The position numbers were made by a program, and so were the translations under genes. Shown piece by piece: positions 56,254 through 64,000 of a DNA stretch of 64,000 nucleotides. Numbering within the stretch: the first letter of the stretch is position 1; every line of letters begins with the position of its first letter. This stretch comes from Flavobacterium erciyesense (lineage in GTDB: Bacteria; Bacteroidota; Bacteroidia; Flavobacteriales; Flavobacteriaceae): assembly GCF_018069925.1 (NCBI RefSeq), contig NZ_JAGPXB010000015.1, positions 1 through 64,000 on the forward strand, written 5' to 3'. The notes under the pieces are model-generated. The model worked only from the letters and a program-made list of their open reading frames with translations. It was not told the DNA's origin and did not search any database.

Positions 56254-56387
56254 GTTCAACAGCCGTTTTGCGCTATTGCGAGAAAAGTGCAAAATTGACG
56301 TTTATCTTTCGCAAGAAGTTGTATTTTAGCAGAAAATACGCAATTCCGAAGCTCGCAACAGACGCAAAGCGGCGAAACGTTGTGTGC
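56254..56387 (+). other. attC-like site after cassette C
   Basis: The inverse core GTTCAAC (56254-56260) pairs with cassette C's start GTTGAAC. The outer stem joins GCCGTTTTGCG (56262-56272) to CGCAAAGCGGC (56363-56373). After a small internal loop TTGCGAG (56276-56282) pairs with CTCGCAA (56352-56358). The site ends at GTTGTGTGC (56379-56387), the start of cassette D. The remaining bases between here and the AraC gene at 56486 hold no other feature that I can support. Confidence 0.7.
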
Positions 56388-56485
56388 GAGGCTAAAGACC
56401 TATTCATCCAAACTTTAGCAAACAATTTTTGAAATAAAAATTAATATGTTTGCCATACCAAAATGTTTTTTAAGACAACAATATT

Positions 56486-57346
56486 ATGGACATTACAAAT
56501 TTTCCAGAACATTTATTTGAAAATAACTACACGGAGACATCAGACCTACAAATTGCTAACTACGAAGTTTATAAACATGTTTCCAAAAATAAGATTAACC
56601 TAAACAAAAATGTATTCAGTTTTTTGTTGGACGGACAAAAGAACATTCACTTTTCAAATGACATCGTTTCGATAGATGATACACAATCCTTACTCCTTGC
56701 ATCGGGAAATTTTTTAACAACAGAAATTGTAGGAGCAAATAGTTATAGTTGCCTACTCTTTTTCTTTTCTCAAAAAAACATTAATGATTTTTTATTGAAA
56801 TATGGGCATTTTTTTAACCCAAATGACTTTAATAAAGCAGCTACCAGTAGTCCTTATTTCCTTATAGAAAAAGACAATTTTATTATCCATTTTATTAATT
56901 CTATTCAACAAATTTATGGCTTGAATCAAACAATCTCTCAAAAGATTCTGGAATTGAAATTTGAAGAAATTATGCTGTATCTGGCTGATAAGTATGGGCA
57001 AATTTTTTTTGTTTATCTACATTCATTGTTAATCAATGAAAGAGAATTATCTTTTAAAATGGTCATTGAAAAAAATCTGTACACGAGTTTGAATATTGAT
57101 GAGGTCGCTTTTCTATGCAATATGAGCCTGTCTACTTTTAAGCGAAAATTTATACAATTATATCAAGAGTCTCCAGGAAAATGGTTTCAACTAAAACGGC
57201 TCAACAAGGCCAAAAAAATATTGCTTAATAATGAAGCGACACCATCAGAAATCTATATGGACTTTGGTTATGACAGCTTATCAAATTTTAGCACAGCCTT
57301 TAAAAATGAATTTGGTTACAGTCCAAAAAACATTATGAAAAGTTGA
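56486..57346 (+). CDS. AraC family transcriptional regulator, cassette D
   Basis: This 286-residue regulator has an N-terminal cupin-like sensor region (VFSFLLDGQKNIHFSNDIVSIDDTQSLLLASGNFLTTEI) and a complete C-terminal AraC domain with LNIDEVAFLCNMSLSTFKRKFIQLYQESPGKWFQLKRLNKAKKILL and SEIYMDFGYDSLSNFSTAFKNEFGYSPKNI. It is an obvious paralogue of the broken regulator in cassette B. It probably acts on the 19-bp operator just behind its own gene to control the monooxygenase. Confidence 0.9.
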   Translation: MDITNFPEHLFENNYTETSDLQIANYEVYKHVSKNKINLNKNVFSFLLDGQKNIHFSNDIVSIDDTQSLLLASGNFLTTEIVGANSYSCLLFFFSQKNINDFLLKYGHFFNPNDFNKAATSSPYFLIEKDNFIIHFINSIQQIYGLNQTISQKILELKFEEIMLYLADKYGQIFFVYLHSLLINERELSFKMVIEKNLYTSLNIDEVAFLCNMSLSTFKRKFIQLYQESPGKWFQLKRLNKAKKILLNNEATPSEIYMDFGYDSLSNFSTAFKNEFGYSPKNIMKS

Positions 57347-57409
57347 CCTTTTTTCATAAGTTTTTGAACTATATAAAAAAGCCTCACAATCTTAAATGAG
57401 CTATATTTG
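57343..57409 (+). promoter_or_regulatory. Operator and -7 element upstream of the ABM monooxygenase gene
   Basis: TTGACCTTTTTTCATAAGT (57343-57361) overlaps the last codons of the AraC gene. TATATTTG (57402-57409) follows 40 bp later. The 19-mer is identical to that at 52724-52742 and the spacing differs by one base. Confidence 0.65.
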
Positions 57410-57446
57410 TTAAAAGAAAATTGGTTTAATTTAAAATTAAAAAGAC

Positions 57447-57740
57447 ATGAAAAAATTAGGATTATTAGTTCGACTAAAAGCAAAAGCTGGAAAAGAAAAA
57501 AATGTTGAAGAGTTTATTACAAGTGCATTGCCACTTGCTAATGAAGAAGCGGGTACTATTACATGGTATGCGTTCCGTATAGACTCTTCTACATTTGGCA
57601 TTTTTGACACTTTTTCAGATGAAGAAGGCAGAGAAGCACATCTTGGTGGTAAGATTGCAAAGGCGTTAATGGAAAATGCACCTGAATTGTTGGCTACTTC
57701 ACCATCTATTGAGAAATTGGACGTTTTAGCGGCTAAATAA
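57447..57740 (+). CDS. Antibiotic biosynthesis monooxygenase (ABM) domain protein
   Basis: This 97-residue dimeric alpha/beta-barrel type protein has MKKLGLLVRLKAKAGKEKNVEEFI, EAGTITWYAFRIDSSTFGIFDTFSDEEGREAHLGGKIAKAL. ABM proteins oxidise quinols or small aromatics, or serve in detoxification without a cofactor. It is the effector gene of cassette D, under the likely control of the AraC protein upstream. Confidence 0.85.
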   Translation: MKKLGLLVRLKAKAGKEKNVEEFITSALPLANEEAGTITWYAFRIDSSTFGIFDTFSDEEGREAHLGGKIAKALMENAPELLATSPSIEKLDVLAAK

Positions 57741-57859
57741 ACATACCACAATTATTCTAAAATGGCAGCCTGTCAAAGTTCTGTAAATGAATTTGTACAG
57801 GCTTCCTATGTTTAAAACAGCGTGGAAATAAATTAAGCTTAGACTGACGAAGAAGCCCA

Positions 57860-58057
57860 GCACACAACATGGGTTTTGCAAAAGAGCGGGTAAAGTGCTA
57901 ATCTCAACGTTTGTGCTTTCTATCCGCAAAAACCATTTTTTATTTGCTCAAAAAGTGTAAATTAGCAAATAAAAAAATGGTTTTGCTTACGTCTGTGCAA
58001 AGTTGAAAGTTTCTACTTTCTATTCCGCTCCTTCGCAAAGCCTGAACCGTTACTAAA
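57860..58057 (+). other. attC-like site after cassette D
   Basis: The inverse core GCACACAAC (57860-57868) is the exact reverse complement of cassette D's start GTTGTGTGC. The outer stem joins 57871-57889 to 58025-58043 with 17 pairs (two G-T) and two mismatches. A nearly perfect 23-bp inner hairpin lies at 57926-57948 with 57964-57986. It ends at the core GTTACTAAA (58049-58057). Confidence 0.7.
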
Positions 58058-58253
58058 TTTTTACCAACTTCAATCATTTTGGTATGTAATATATTCTTTT
58101 GTATATTTGTTTTGAGCGAACGGAAACACGTTGAAAAGCAAAGTAATAAGCACCGTTACCAAATCGTTACCTGACTTCTTTGATTATCCCTATAAAAGCT
58201 TAGTATTCAACCGATACGGCTTTTTCCTGAAAACTTTAAAATAAAAACATCTG
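58058..58253. other. Degenerate end of the cassette array
   Basis: This gene-free stretch has a lone promoter-like TATATTTG (58112-58119), a degenerate AGTAAT near 58142 and two more GTTACC cores at 58155 and 58166, the second reading GTTACCTGA. It looks like the remains of one or more cassettes that lost their gene. Chromosomal sequence probably resumes before the aldehyde dehydrogenase gene. Confidence 0.4.
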
Positions 58254-59582
58254 ATGAAACATAAAACAGATTTACTATACCGAAAAGAATCGTTAAAAAA
58301 ATTGCTCGAAGTAATTACGCAACACGAAGACGAAATTATAAAAGCTTTATATGATGATTTTAAAAAACCCGATTTTGAAGCTGTTTTAACCGAAACAAAT
58401 TATGTTATCAGTGACCTTAAAGCAACTATCAAAAATTTTGACTCTTATACCAAACCTAAAAAAGTTCGTGCTTCGTTACTCAACTTTCCTTCATCTGACT
58501 ATATTTACAGTGAACCATACGGACATGTTTTAATTTTGTCTCCATGGAACTATCCTTTTCAACTTGCTTTTTGTCCGCTTGTAGCCGCTGTAGCCGCGGG
58601 AAATGCTGTTACACTAAAACCCTCCGAACTCACACCCAATACCGCTGCTATAATTGCTAAAATTGTACGTCTAACTTTTCCAGTGCAACATGTCGTAGTA
58701 GTTACTGGTGATGCCAAAGTTGCAGCAGATTTACTAGAAAAACGATGGGATTACATCTTTTTTACGGGTAGCGTGGCAGTAGGTAAAATTGTAGCCAAGG
58801 CGGCCGCAAAACATCTTACACCAGTTACATTAGAATTAGGCGGAAAAAGTCCATGCATTGTTGATGAAACCGCCAATATTAAAATTAGCGCACGACGAAT
58901 TATTTGGGGAAAAATTGTAAATGCTGGCCAAACTTGCGTAGCACCTGATTATGTTTTGGTACATCAATCTGTTAAACAGCAATTGATCGAGGCGCTACGT
59001 TTTGAAATCACCGCGGCATTGGGCGAAAACCCACAAGAGTCTCCAGATTATGCTCGTATCATCAACCAAAAAAATTGGGAAAGACAAATACAACTTCTCG
59101 AAAACCAATCGATACTTTTTGGAGGACAATCAGACAAAAATAGTTTTTACCTAGCACCAACCCTAGTTGACGAACCCGCGAAAGATAGTTTGTTAATGAC
59201 CGAGGAAATTTTTGGACCAATACTTCCAATCATCTCCTACACTAATATTTCTGAAGTAGATCAAATCATCAACAGTTACGAAATACCGCTTGCACTTTAT
59301 CTGTTTTCTGAAAACAAAAAATATGTTGATTATGTTTTGCAAAATCATTCTTTCGGAGGCGGATGCATCAACGACACAGTGGTTCATTTGGTAAACGAGA
59401 GACTCCCGTTTGGTGGCGTAGGCCATTCCGGAATGGGCGCTTATCATGGAAAACTAAGTTTTGATATCTTCTCCCACCAAAAATCGATCGTAAAAAGAGG
59501 AACTTGGCTTGACCTACCTTTGCGCTATGCTCCATATAAAGAAAAATTAAAAACCATTCGTAAACTACTAAAATGGATGTAG
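58254..59582 (+). CDS. Aldehyde dehydrogenase (class 3-like)
   Basis: This 442-residue aldehyde dehydrogenase is short like the ALDH3 group. It has ILSPWNYPFQLAFCPLVAAVAAGNAVTLKPSE, the general-base Glu in TLELGGKSPCIV, the nucleophilic Cys in NAGQTCVAPDY and EEIFGPILPI. The C-terminus PFGGVGHSGMGAYHGKLSFDIFSHQKSI fits fatty or aromatic aldehyde dehydrogenases. It is the first chromosomal gene to the right of the accessory region. Confidence 0.92.
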   Translation: MKHKTDLLYRKESLKKLLEVITQHEDEIIKALYDDFKKPDFEAVLTETNYVISDLKATIKNFDSYTKPKKVRASLLNFPSSDYIYSEPYGHVLILSPWNYPFQLAFCPLVAAVAAGNAVTLKPSELTPNTAAIIAKIVRLTFPVQHVVVVTGDAKVAADLLEKRWDYIFFTGSVAVGKIVAKAAAKHLTPVTLELGGKSPCIVDETANIKISARRIIWGKIVNAGQTCVAPDYVLVHQSVKQQLIEALRFEITAALGENPQESPDYARIINQKNWERQIQLLENQSILFGGQSDKNSFYLAPTLVDEPAKDSLLMTEEIFGPILPIISYTNISEVDQIINSYEIPLALYLFSENKKYVDYVLQNHSFGGGCINDTVVHLVNERLPFGGVGHSGMGAYHGKLSFDIFSHQKSIVKRGTWLDLPLRYAPYKEKLKTIRKLLKWM

Positions 59583-59728
59583 TTGAATAAAATTTTAAAG
59601 CAATTACAATCTTTTTACTTTAAATAATAATTGCAGAAGTAGTCGATGTTTAAAATTATTTTGATCCAAAAATGAAACTTTTTACAAAAAATGCGACTAC
59701 TAAAACATAATAATTTAAAACCAAACCA

Positions 59729-60523
59729 ATGCAAACAACCATGAACACCTACACCAAAAAACGCCTGGCCGAAATCAAAGAACAAGGATATCAACTTGAT
59801 TTTGGAACCGTATTCAACAACACCATAGAAAACTATAAAAAAATTGCTTGGTATGGAGGCTTAATGATTTTTGTGTTTTTCACTCTTTTTTGCTTAGTTC
59901 TTTTCGGAATAGCTGTTGCCTTTATTGGATTTCCTGAATTAAAGGCCATTTTAAAACCAGAAAACTTACAATTAGAAAATCTATCTCTAGAGATTTTATT
60001 ATACGTCTCGGTCGCAACAATAATTATTACAGCTATTACATGTCCGTTTCCGGCTGGTTTAACAAAAATGGCGCAAAGTGCTGACAAAGATGAGGAATTT
60101 GGTATTGCGACCATGTTTCAATATTATAAAGCACCTTATTTTGTAGAATTATTGGTAGCTACAACACTATTAGCTATCGTGAATACTGTTTTACAAAACA
60201 CAATTACCTATTTCCAAATTCCATTTGTAGGTTCGATTTTGTCCGTAATACTTTCGTTATTTACTTTTTTATCAGTTCCATTTATCATTTTTGGTAACCT
60301 AAAAGCGATTGAGTCTATTCAGGCTAGTATTCTTGTTGTTTCCAAACAGCCACTTACTCTTTTAGGATTAATAATTGTAAGTTCAATTGCTACTTTCATT
60401 GGATTTTTAGGATGTTGCATCGGTATTGTTTTTACTATTCCTTTTTTATATTCAATGTATTATGTTGTATACAAAGAAATAATTGGTGTAGAAACTCCTG
60501 AGGATTTGCAGGATAATGGCTAG
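59729..60523 (+). CDS. Multi-pass membrane protein of unknown function
   Basis: I do not recognise a characterised family. The 264-residue protein has a short hydrophilic N-terminus (KKRLAEIKEQGYQLDFGTVFNNTIENYKKIAWYGG) and about six hydrophobic segments in three pairs. In layout it resembles flavobacterial proteins often annotated, without support, as beta-carotene monooxygenases. An internal ATG at 59741 may be the start. It is transcribed singly and ends at a strong terminator. Confidence 0.75.
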   Translation: MQTTMNTYTKKRLAEIKEQGYQLDFGTVFNNTIENYKKIAWYGGLMIFVFFTLFCLVLFGIAVAFIGFPELKAILKPENLQLENLSLEILLYVSVATIIITAITCPFPAGLTKMAQSADKDEEFGIATMFQYYKAPYFVELLVATTLLAIVNTVLQNTITYFQIPFVGSILSVILSLFTFLSVPFIIFGNLKAIESIQASILVVSKQPLTLLGLIIVSSIATFIGFLGCCIGIVFTIPFLYSMYYVVYKEIIGVETPEDLQDNG

Positions 60524-60531
60524 AATACAAC

Positions 60532-60586
60532 TTTTTTAATAAGAACCAAAACAGACCGATTACTTGTTTTGGTTCTTATTAAAAAA
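60532..60586. terminator. Strong terminator after the membrane protein gene
   Basis: A perfect 22-bp stem (60532-60553 with 60565-60586) with an 11-base loop has T-rich and A-rich outer ends that let it work on both strands. Confidence 0.88.
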
Positions 60587-60652
60587 TTACTTAATTTTCA
60601 ATAAAATTAGAAGTACTTTTCAAATTTTATTGAATTAAAGCCAAAACCAACC

Positions 60653-63600
60653 ATGACCTACGCTTGTAAAACTATAGCAGCTTTACAAATAAACAATTCC
60701 TTGATGGAAGAGATATCAGTACTTGCGAGTGCTGTGCCAGTCTCATTCATTGACAAACTTGCGATGAATAATAACTTATTCCGCATTCTGAATCCATTTA
60801 TTTTACTGTTATTGTTTTTGATTATTTTCAAGTTTTCAAAAATCACACAACTTCTTTTTCCTGATTTTATCAAACGCAATTCGGAAAAAGATTCAAAAAG
60901 TGAAGAATACCAGCTTTATTTTTTGTTTATTGGAATCATAGTTCCTTTTTTGGAAATAAGTTTTGAAATTTTTGGAATAAGAGATTCCAGCTTGTTAGCT
61001 ACAAATTGTTTTATCGGTGTTTTTTTTCTGGGACTTTACTTTTTAAGCAAAAAAAACGATTTTATTTATCGTAATGGAGAGAAAATTTTCCGCGTTTTAT
61101 TCCTAATTGCTCTGGTTTATATAGCTCGAAATATCATACTGTACTCGCCAGATATCATACCGTCTATTGCATTTGTTACGGCTTTTTTCTTCTCATATTC
61201 TATTATAAAGCCCCAAAAATGGTATTGGATTTTAGTAGCCATTGTTTTGATTTTCTTGTTTGTATTGATGATTTTCGAAATCATTCCTATAAACACCGCA
61301 ATCATTTTATTCAATTATTGCATAGCAGTAGTGGTGGTAAACTATATCAGACAACTTTCTATTTTAAATCTAAAGAACAAACTTAATTTCAACAACCAAA
61401 TCATTAATAAAGGGAACTCATTAATTTTAGCCACCAACATCAAAGGTGAAATTGTATTTTGTAGCGATAATGTTGAATCTATTTTAGGTTACTCTGTAGA
61501 TCAAGTTATGGGCTTAGGATACTGGAAATTAACGGAGGACACAGAGTTTTATGGCGAGGAATATCACAAAAAATTTAAAGCAGATCGCGTGTTTACACGT
61601 CGCCTCAAGTGCAAGAACGGAGATTACAAAATTATTCGATGGAACGACAAAAAATTTTCGAATGACCTCATCATTGGAATTGGCCAAGATGTTACGCATG
61701 AAATGGAAATGCAAAATCAATATGAAAGCCTCATTCAAAACGCAATTGACTTAATCTACGAAGTAAATGATAAAGGGCAGTTTGTATTTGCAAATGAATT
61801 CTCCATTAAAACATTGGGTTACAAAAAAGAACAAATTATAGGTAGTTATTTTACTGATTTCATCCGTAAAGACTATGTGTCATCAATGGCAGATTATTAT
61901 TTGAATAATACAGCCGATAAAACTTTTTTCCCTACCGTTGAATTCCCAATGATCAAAAGTAATGGAGATGAATTGTGGATATCACAAAAAGTAATAATTC
62001 GTCGCAACGAGCAGGGCAAAGTTATTGCTTATTCCGGTATAGCAAGAGACATAACTAAGTTCAAAGAAATTGAATTAAACGCCAAAAATCGCCAGAAAAA
62101 AGTAGATGAGTACAACAAAACCATAGCAAAACTTTCTACCACCAATTTTAGTAACTACATTAATCTTGAACTTAGTATTAGGCAAATTATTCAGACGGCT
62201 GCTAAGGTCATGAAATGCAATAGGGTAAGTTACTGGAAATATGAAAAAGATAAAATTATTTGCGAAAGTTTATTTGAATTAGATCGCAATTCCTTCAGCA
62301 AAGGAGAAGTATTGTACCAAGAAAACTTCCCTTTGTACTTCGAGAAATTAACAACTCGAAAACAAATTTGCGCATCCAATGCTTTTAAAAAGAAAAGCTT
62401 ACAAGAATTTCATGCCGATTATTTTACCAAACACAATATTAAATCAATCCTAGATATTCCATTAATTTTAAATGGTGAAGTATATGCTATTTTATGTCTA
62501 GAGGGTACTAATAATAAAATAAAATGGGACAATGAAGACATCAGTTTTGCTAAATCAATTGCAGACATAATTGCTCTAACTATCATTTCGCAAAGCCGCT
62601 ATGAAACAGAGGGTAAACTCGCTTACAAGAGTGAGCTCTTGTCGGCAATGGCTTTGTGTACCGAAAATTTCTTGAATTGTACTGATCTCAACGATATCTT
62701 TGCAGATGCACTAGTTATTATGGGTAAAGCTACAAAATCCCATCGATCGTATTATTACGAACAAAACCAAGAAACAGGATTAATTAGTCAAAAGCACCGT
62801 TGGTTTGTGCAAAATACTGAACTAAGCGAGACCAACCCGAGGCTACAAAACCTACCCCACTCGGAATTTGAAGAACTTTTAATTCCGTTACTAAATAACG
62901 AAATTTACGAGGCAACTATTTCGCATATCGAAAATAAATCGCTTCGCCAGAAACTAGAAGGTGTAGAGGTAAAATCGCTCATCTTGTTTCCTATTTTCAT
63001 AAAAGATAAATTCCAAGGATTTTTAGGATTTGATGACACAGTAACTGAACGCTATTGGAGCGAAGACGAGGTGACCATTTTAAAAACCTTGGCTCGAAAT
63101 ATTGCTTCGTCAATAGAACGTATAACCAATGAAACCGCCATTTATGAAAGTGAAGAAAAATTTCGTTCGTTAGCTAACAACATACCTGGAACGGTATATT
63201 TATCAAACTACGATGAAAACAATACTAAAATTTACATCAACGACGAAGTAGAGAAATTAACTGGTTATCCTAAATCTGCTTTCTTAACCAATCAAATATC
63301 CTTTATCGATCTTATTCATCCGGAGGATAAAATAAAAACGATCAACGAGCAAAAAGAAGCAATTGAAAACAAGAAATCAATTCGCCAAACATATCGCATT
63401 ATACATAAAGACAACCGCGTAGTATGGGTAGAAGAATTTGGAGATGCCATCTATAAAAATGATAAAATTGCTTTTCTAGAAGGTATTTTTATTGATATTA
63501 CTGAGCGTGTTATGGCTGAAACTGCCGTTCAAGAAAAAGAGCTAGCAGAAGCTGCCAACAAAGCAAAATCAGAGTTTTTAGCTAACATGAGTCATGAAAT

Positions 63601-64000
63601 ACGGACACCTCTTAATGGCATTATTGGGTTTACAGATTTGCTAATGAAAACTACGCTAGGACCTACTCAAAGTAAGTACATGAAAACCATTAGTCAGTCC
63701 GCACACTCTTTACTTGACATTATTAATGATATTTTGGATTTTTCTAAAATTGAGGCTGGTAAACTAGAATTGTATATGGAAAAATGTAATCTTAACGAGC
63801 TTCTTCATCAAGTTATTGATTTGATTTTATTTGAATCCAATCAAAAAAAGTTAGCATTAGAATTAAATATTGCAGACGATTTACCAAAATTTTTCCTTTT
63901 GGATAGTGTCCGATTAAAGCAAATTTTGATCAATCTCTTGGCCAATGCAGTAAAATTTACTGAAAAAGGAAGTATAAAATTAGAAGTAAAAATGCTCAAC
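60653..64000 (+). CDS. Membrane-bound PAS/GAF histidine kinase (3' end outside window)
   Basis: From ATG 60653 the frame stays open for 1116 codons to the window edge. The first 240 residues hold about six hydrophobic segments, so the sensor is anchored in the inner membrane. PAS domains follow (GEIVFCSDNVESILGYS and FVFANEFSIKTLGYKKEQ), then two GAF-like domains, a further PAS (NIPGTVYLSNYDENNTKIYINDEVEKLTGYP) and the phosphoacceptor motif NMSHEIRTPLNG. The start of the ATPase domain, LINLLANAVKFTEKG, is the last recognisable part. It resembles the kinase at 7.9-13.9 kb in its core and is probably also a hybrid kinase. Confidence 0.88.
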   Translation, partial: MTYACKTIAALQINNSLMEEISVLASAVPVSFIDKLAMNNNLFRILNPFILLLLFLIIFKFSKITQLLFPDFIKRNSEKDSKSEEYQLYFLFIGIIVPFLEISFEIFGIRDSSLLATNCFIGVFFLGLYFLSKKNDFIYRNGEKIFRVLFLIALVYIARNIILYSPDIIPSIAFVTAFFFSYSIIKPQKWYWILVAIVLIFLFVLMIFEIIPINTAIILFNYCIAVVVVNYIRQLSILNLKNKLNFNNQIINKGNSLILATNIKGEIVFCSDNVESILGYSVDQVMGLGYWKLTEDTEFYGEEYHKKFKADRVFTRRLKCKNGDYKIIRWNDKKFSNDLIIGIGQDVTHEMEMQNQYESLIQNAIDLIYEVNDKGQFVFANEFSIKTLGYKKEQIIGSYFTDFIRKDYVSSMADYYLNNTADKTFFPTVEFPMIKSNGDELWISQKVIIRRNEQGKVIAYSGIARDITKFKEIELNAKNRQKKVDEYNKTIAKLSTTNFSNYINLELSIRQIIQTAAKVMKCNRVSYWKYEKDKIICESLFELDRNSFSKGEVLYQENFPLYFEKLTTRKQICASNAFKKKSLQEFHADYFTKHNIKSILDIPLILNGEVYAILCLEGTNNKIKWDNEDISFAKSIADIIALTIISQSRYETEGKLAYKSELLSAMALCTENFLNCTDLNDIFADALVIMGKATKSHRSYYYEQNQETGLISQKHRWFVQNTELSETNPRLQNLPHSEFEELLIPLLNNEIYEATISHIENKSLRQKLEGVEVKSLILFPIFIKDKFQGFLGFDDTVTERYWSEDEVTILKTLARNIASSIERITNETAIYESEEKFRSLANNIPGTVYLSNYDENNTKIYINDEVEKLTGYPKSAFLTNQISFIDLIHPEDKIKTINEQKEAIENKKSIRQTYRIIHKDNRVVWVEEFGDAIYKNDKIAFLEGIFIDITERVMAETAVQEKELAEAANKAKSEFLANMSHEIRTPLNGIIGFTDLLMKTTLGPTQSKYMKTISQSAHSLLDIINDILDFSKIEAGKLELYMEKCNLNELLHQVIDLILFESNQKKLALELNIADDLPKFFLLDSVRLKQILINLLANAVKFTEKGSIKLEVKMLN

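Noticed and set aside
1..64000. CRISPR arrays, tRNA and rRNA genes, known metabolite riboswitches
   Set aside because: No regular direct repeats with spacers, no cloverleaf with CCA-end signals and no rRNA-like sequence were noticed; the only leader RNA that I can support is the trp attenuator.

Overview
The window is AT-rich DNA from a member of the Bacteroidota, most likely Flavobacterium or a close relative. Supporting signs are promoters of the TTTG / TAnnTTTG type, very weak Shine-Dalgarno sequences, a TamB/TamL pair with a lipobox on the Omp85 protein, GapN- and MenE-type housekeeping genes of flavobacterial character, and a 97-bp intergenic repeat that recalls those scattered through Flavobacterium genomes. 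I saw no rRNA, tRNA or CRISPR array.

Layout. 0-7.8 kb: the end of a CPBP protease, menE, gapN (minus strand), then a sulfur-detoxification group (rhodanese, Crp/Fnr regulator, TauE/SafE permease, metallo-beta-lactamase/double-rhodanese protein) and a TPMT-like methyltransferase. 7.9-13.9 kb: a 2013-residue hybrid histidine kinase with about eleven PAS domains and one GAF. 14-16 kb: MarR regulator, nitroreductase and YceI protein. 16-23.5 kb: a complete tryptophan operon, trpE-G-D-C-F-B-(GGCT-like gene)-A, preceded by a leader peptide with three consecutive Trp codons and an attenuator. 23.6-38.1 kb: thioesterase, tamB-tamL, a secreted M14 peptidase, L-serine dehydratase, an NTF2-like protein, panB and an RluA-type pseudouridine synthase.

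38.1-48.0 kb is an integrated mobile island. It has an IntDOT-like integrase, a DNA methyltransferase plus PD-(D/E)XK nuclease pair as cargo, two excisionase-like HTH genes, a DUF3408 protein, an oriT-like region and MobA/MobB mobilisation genes. The type IV secretion and coupling-protein genes are absent. Clusters of TGGC repeats with an exact 10-bp period lie upstream of its transcription units.

48.0-58.2 kb is the most striking part. A tyrosine recombinase gene points left, away from a series of units arranged exactly like integron cassettes. Each unit starts at a core beginning GTT and ends, just after its last gene, in a sequence that is the reverse complement of its own start: GTTACCTACC/GGTAGGTAAC, GTTACCTGC/GCAGGTAAC, GTTGAAC/GTTCAAC and GTTGTGTGC/GCACACAAC. 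This is followed by an imperfect palindrome with bulges, like an attC site. The core does not fit the classical GTTRRRY, and the recombinase appears to lack the IntI-specific insertion. Three units open with an AraC-family regulator followed by small stress genes (AhpD-like, DoxX, OsmC, GlcG-like, aquaporin, ABM monooxygenase); the fourth contains an IS91-like element with its own integrase. Two units share an identical 19-bp operator at almost the same distance from their promoters.

58.2-64 kb returns to chromosomal genes: an aldehyde dehydrogenase, a multi-pass membrane protein and a second PAS/GAF hybrid-type histidine kinase cut by the right edge.
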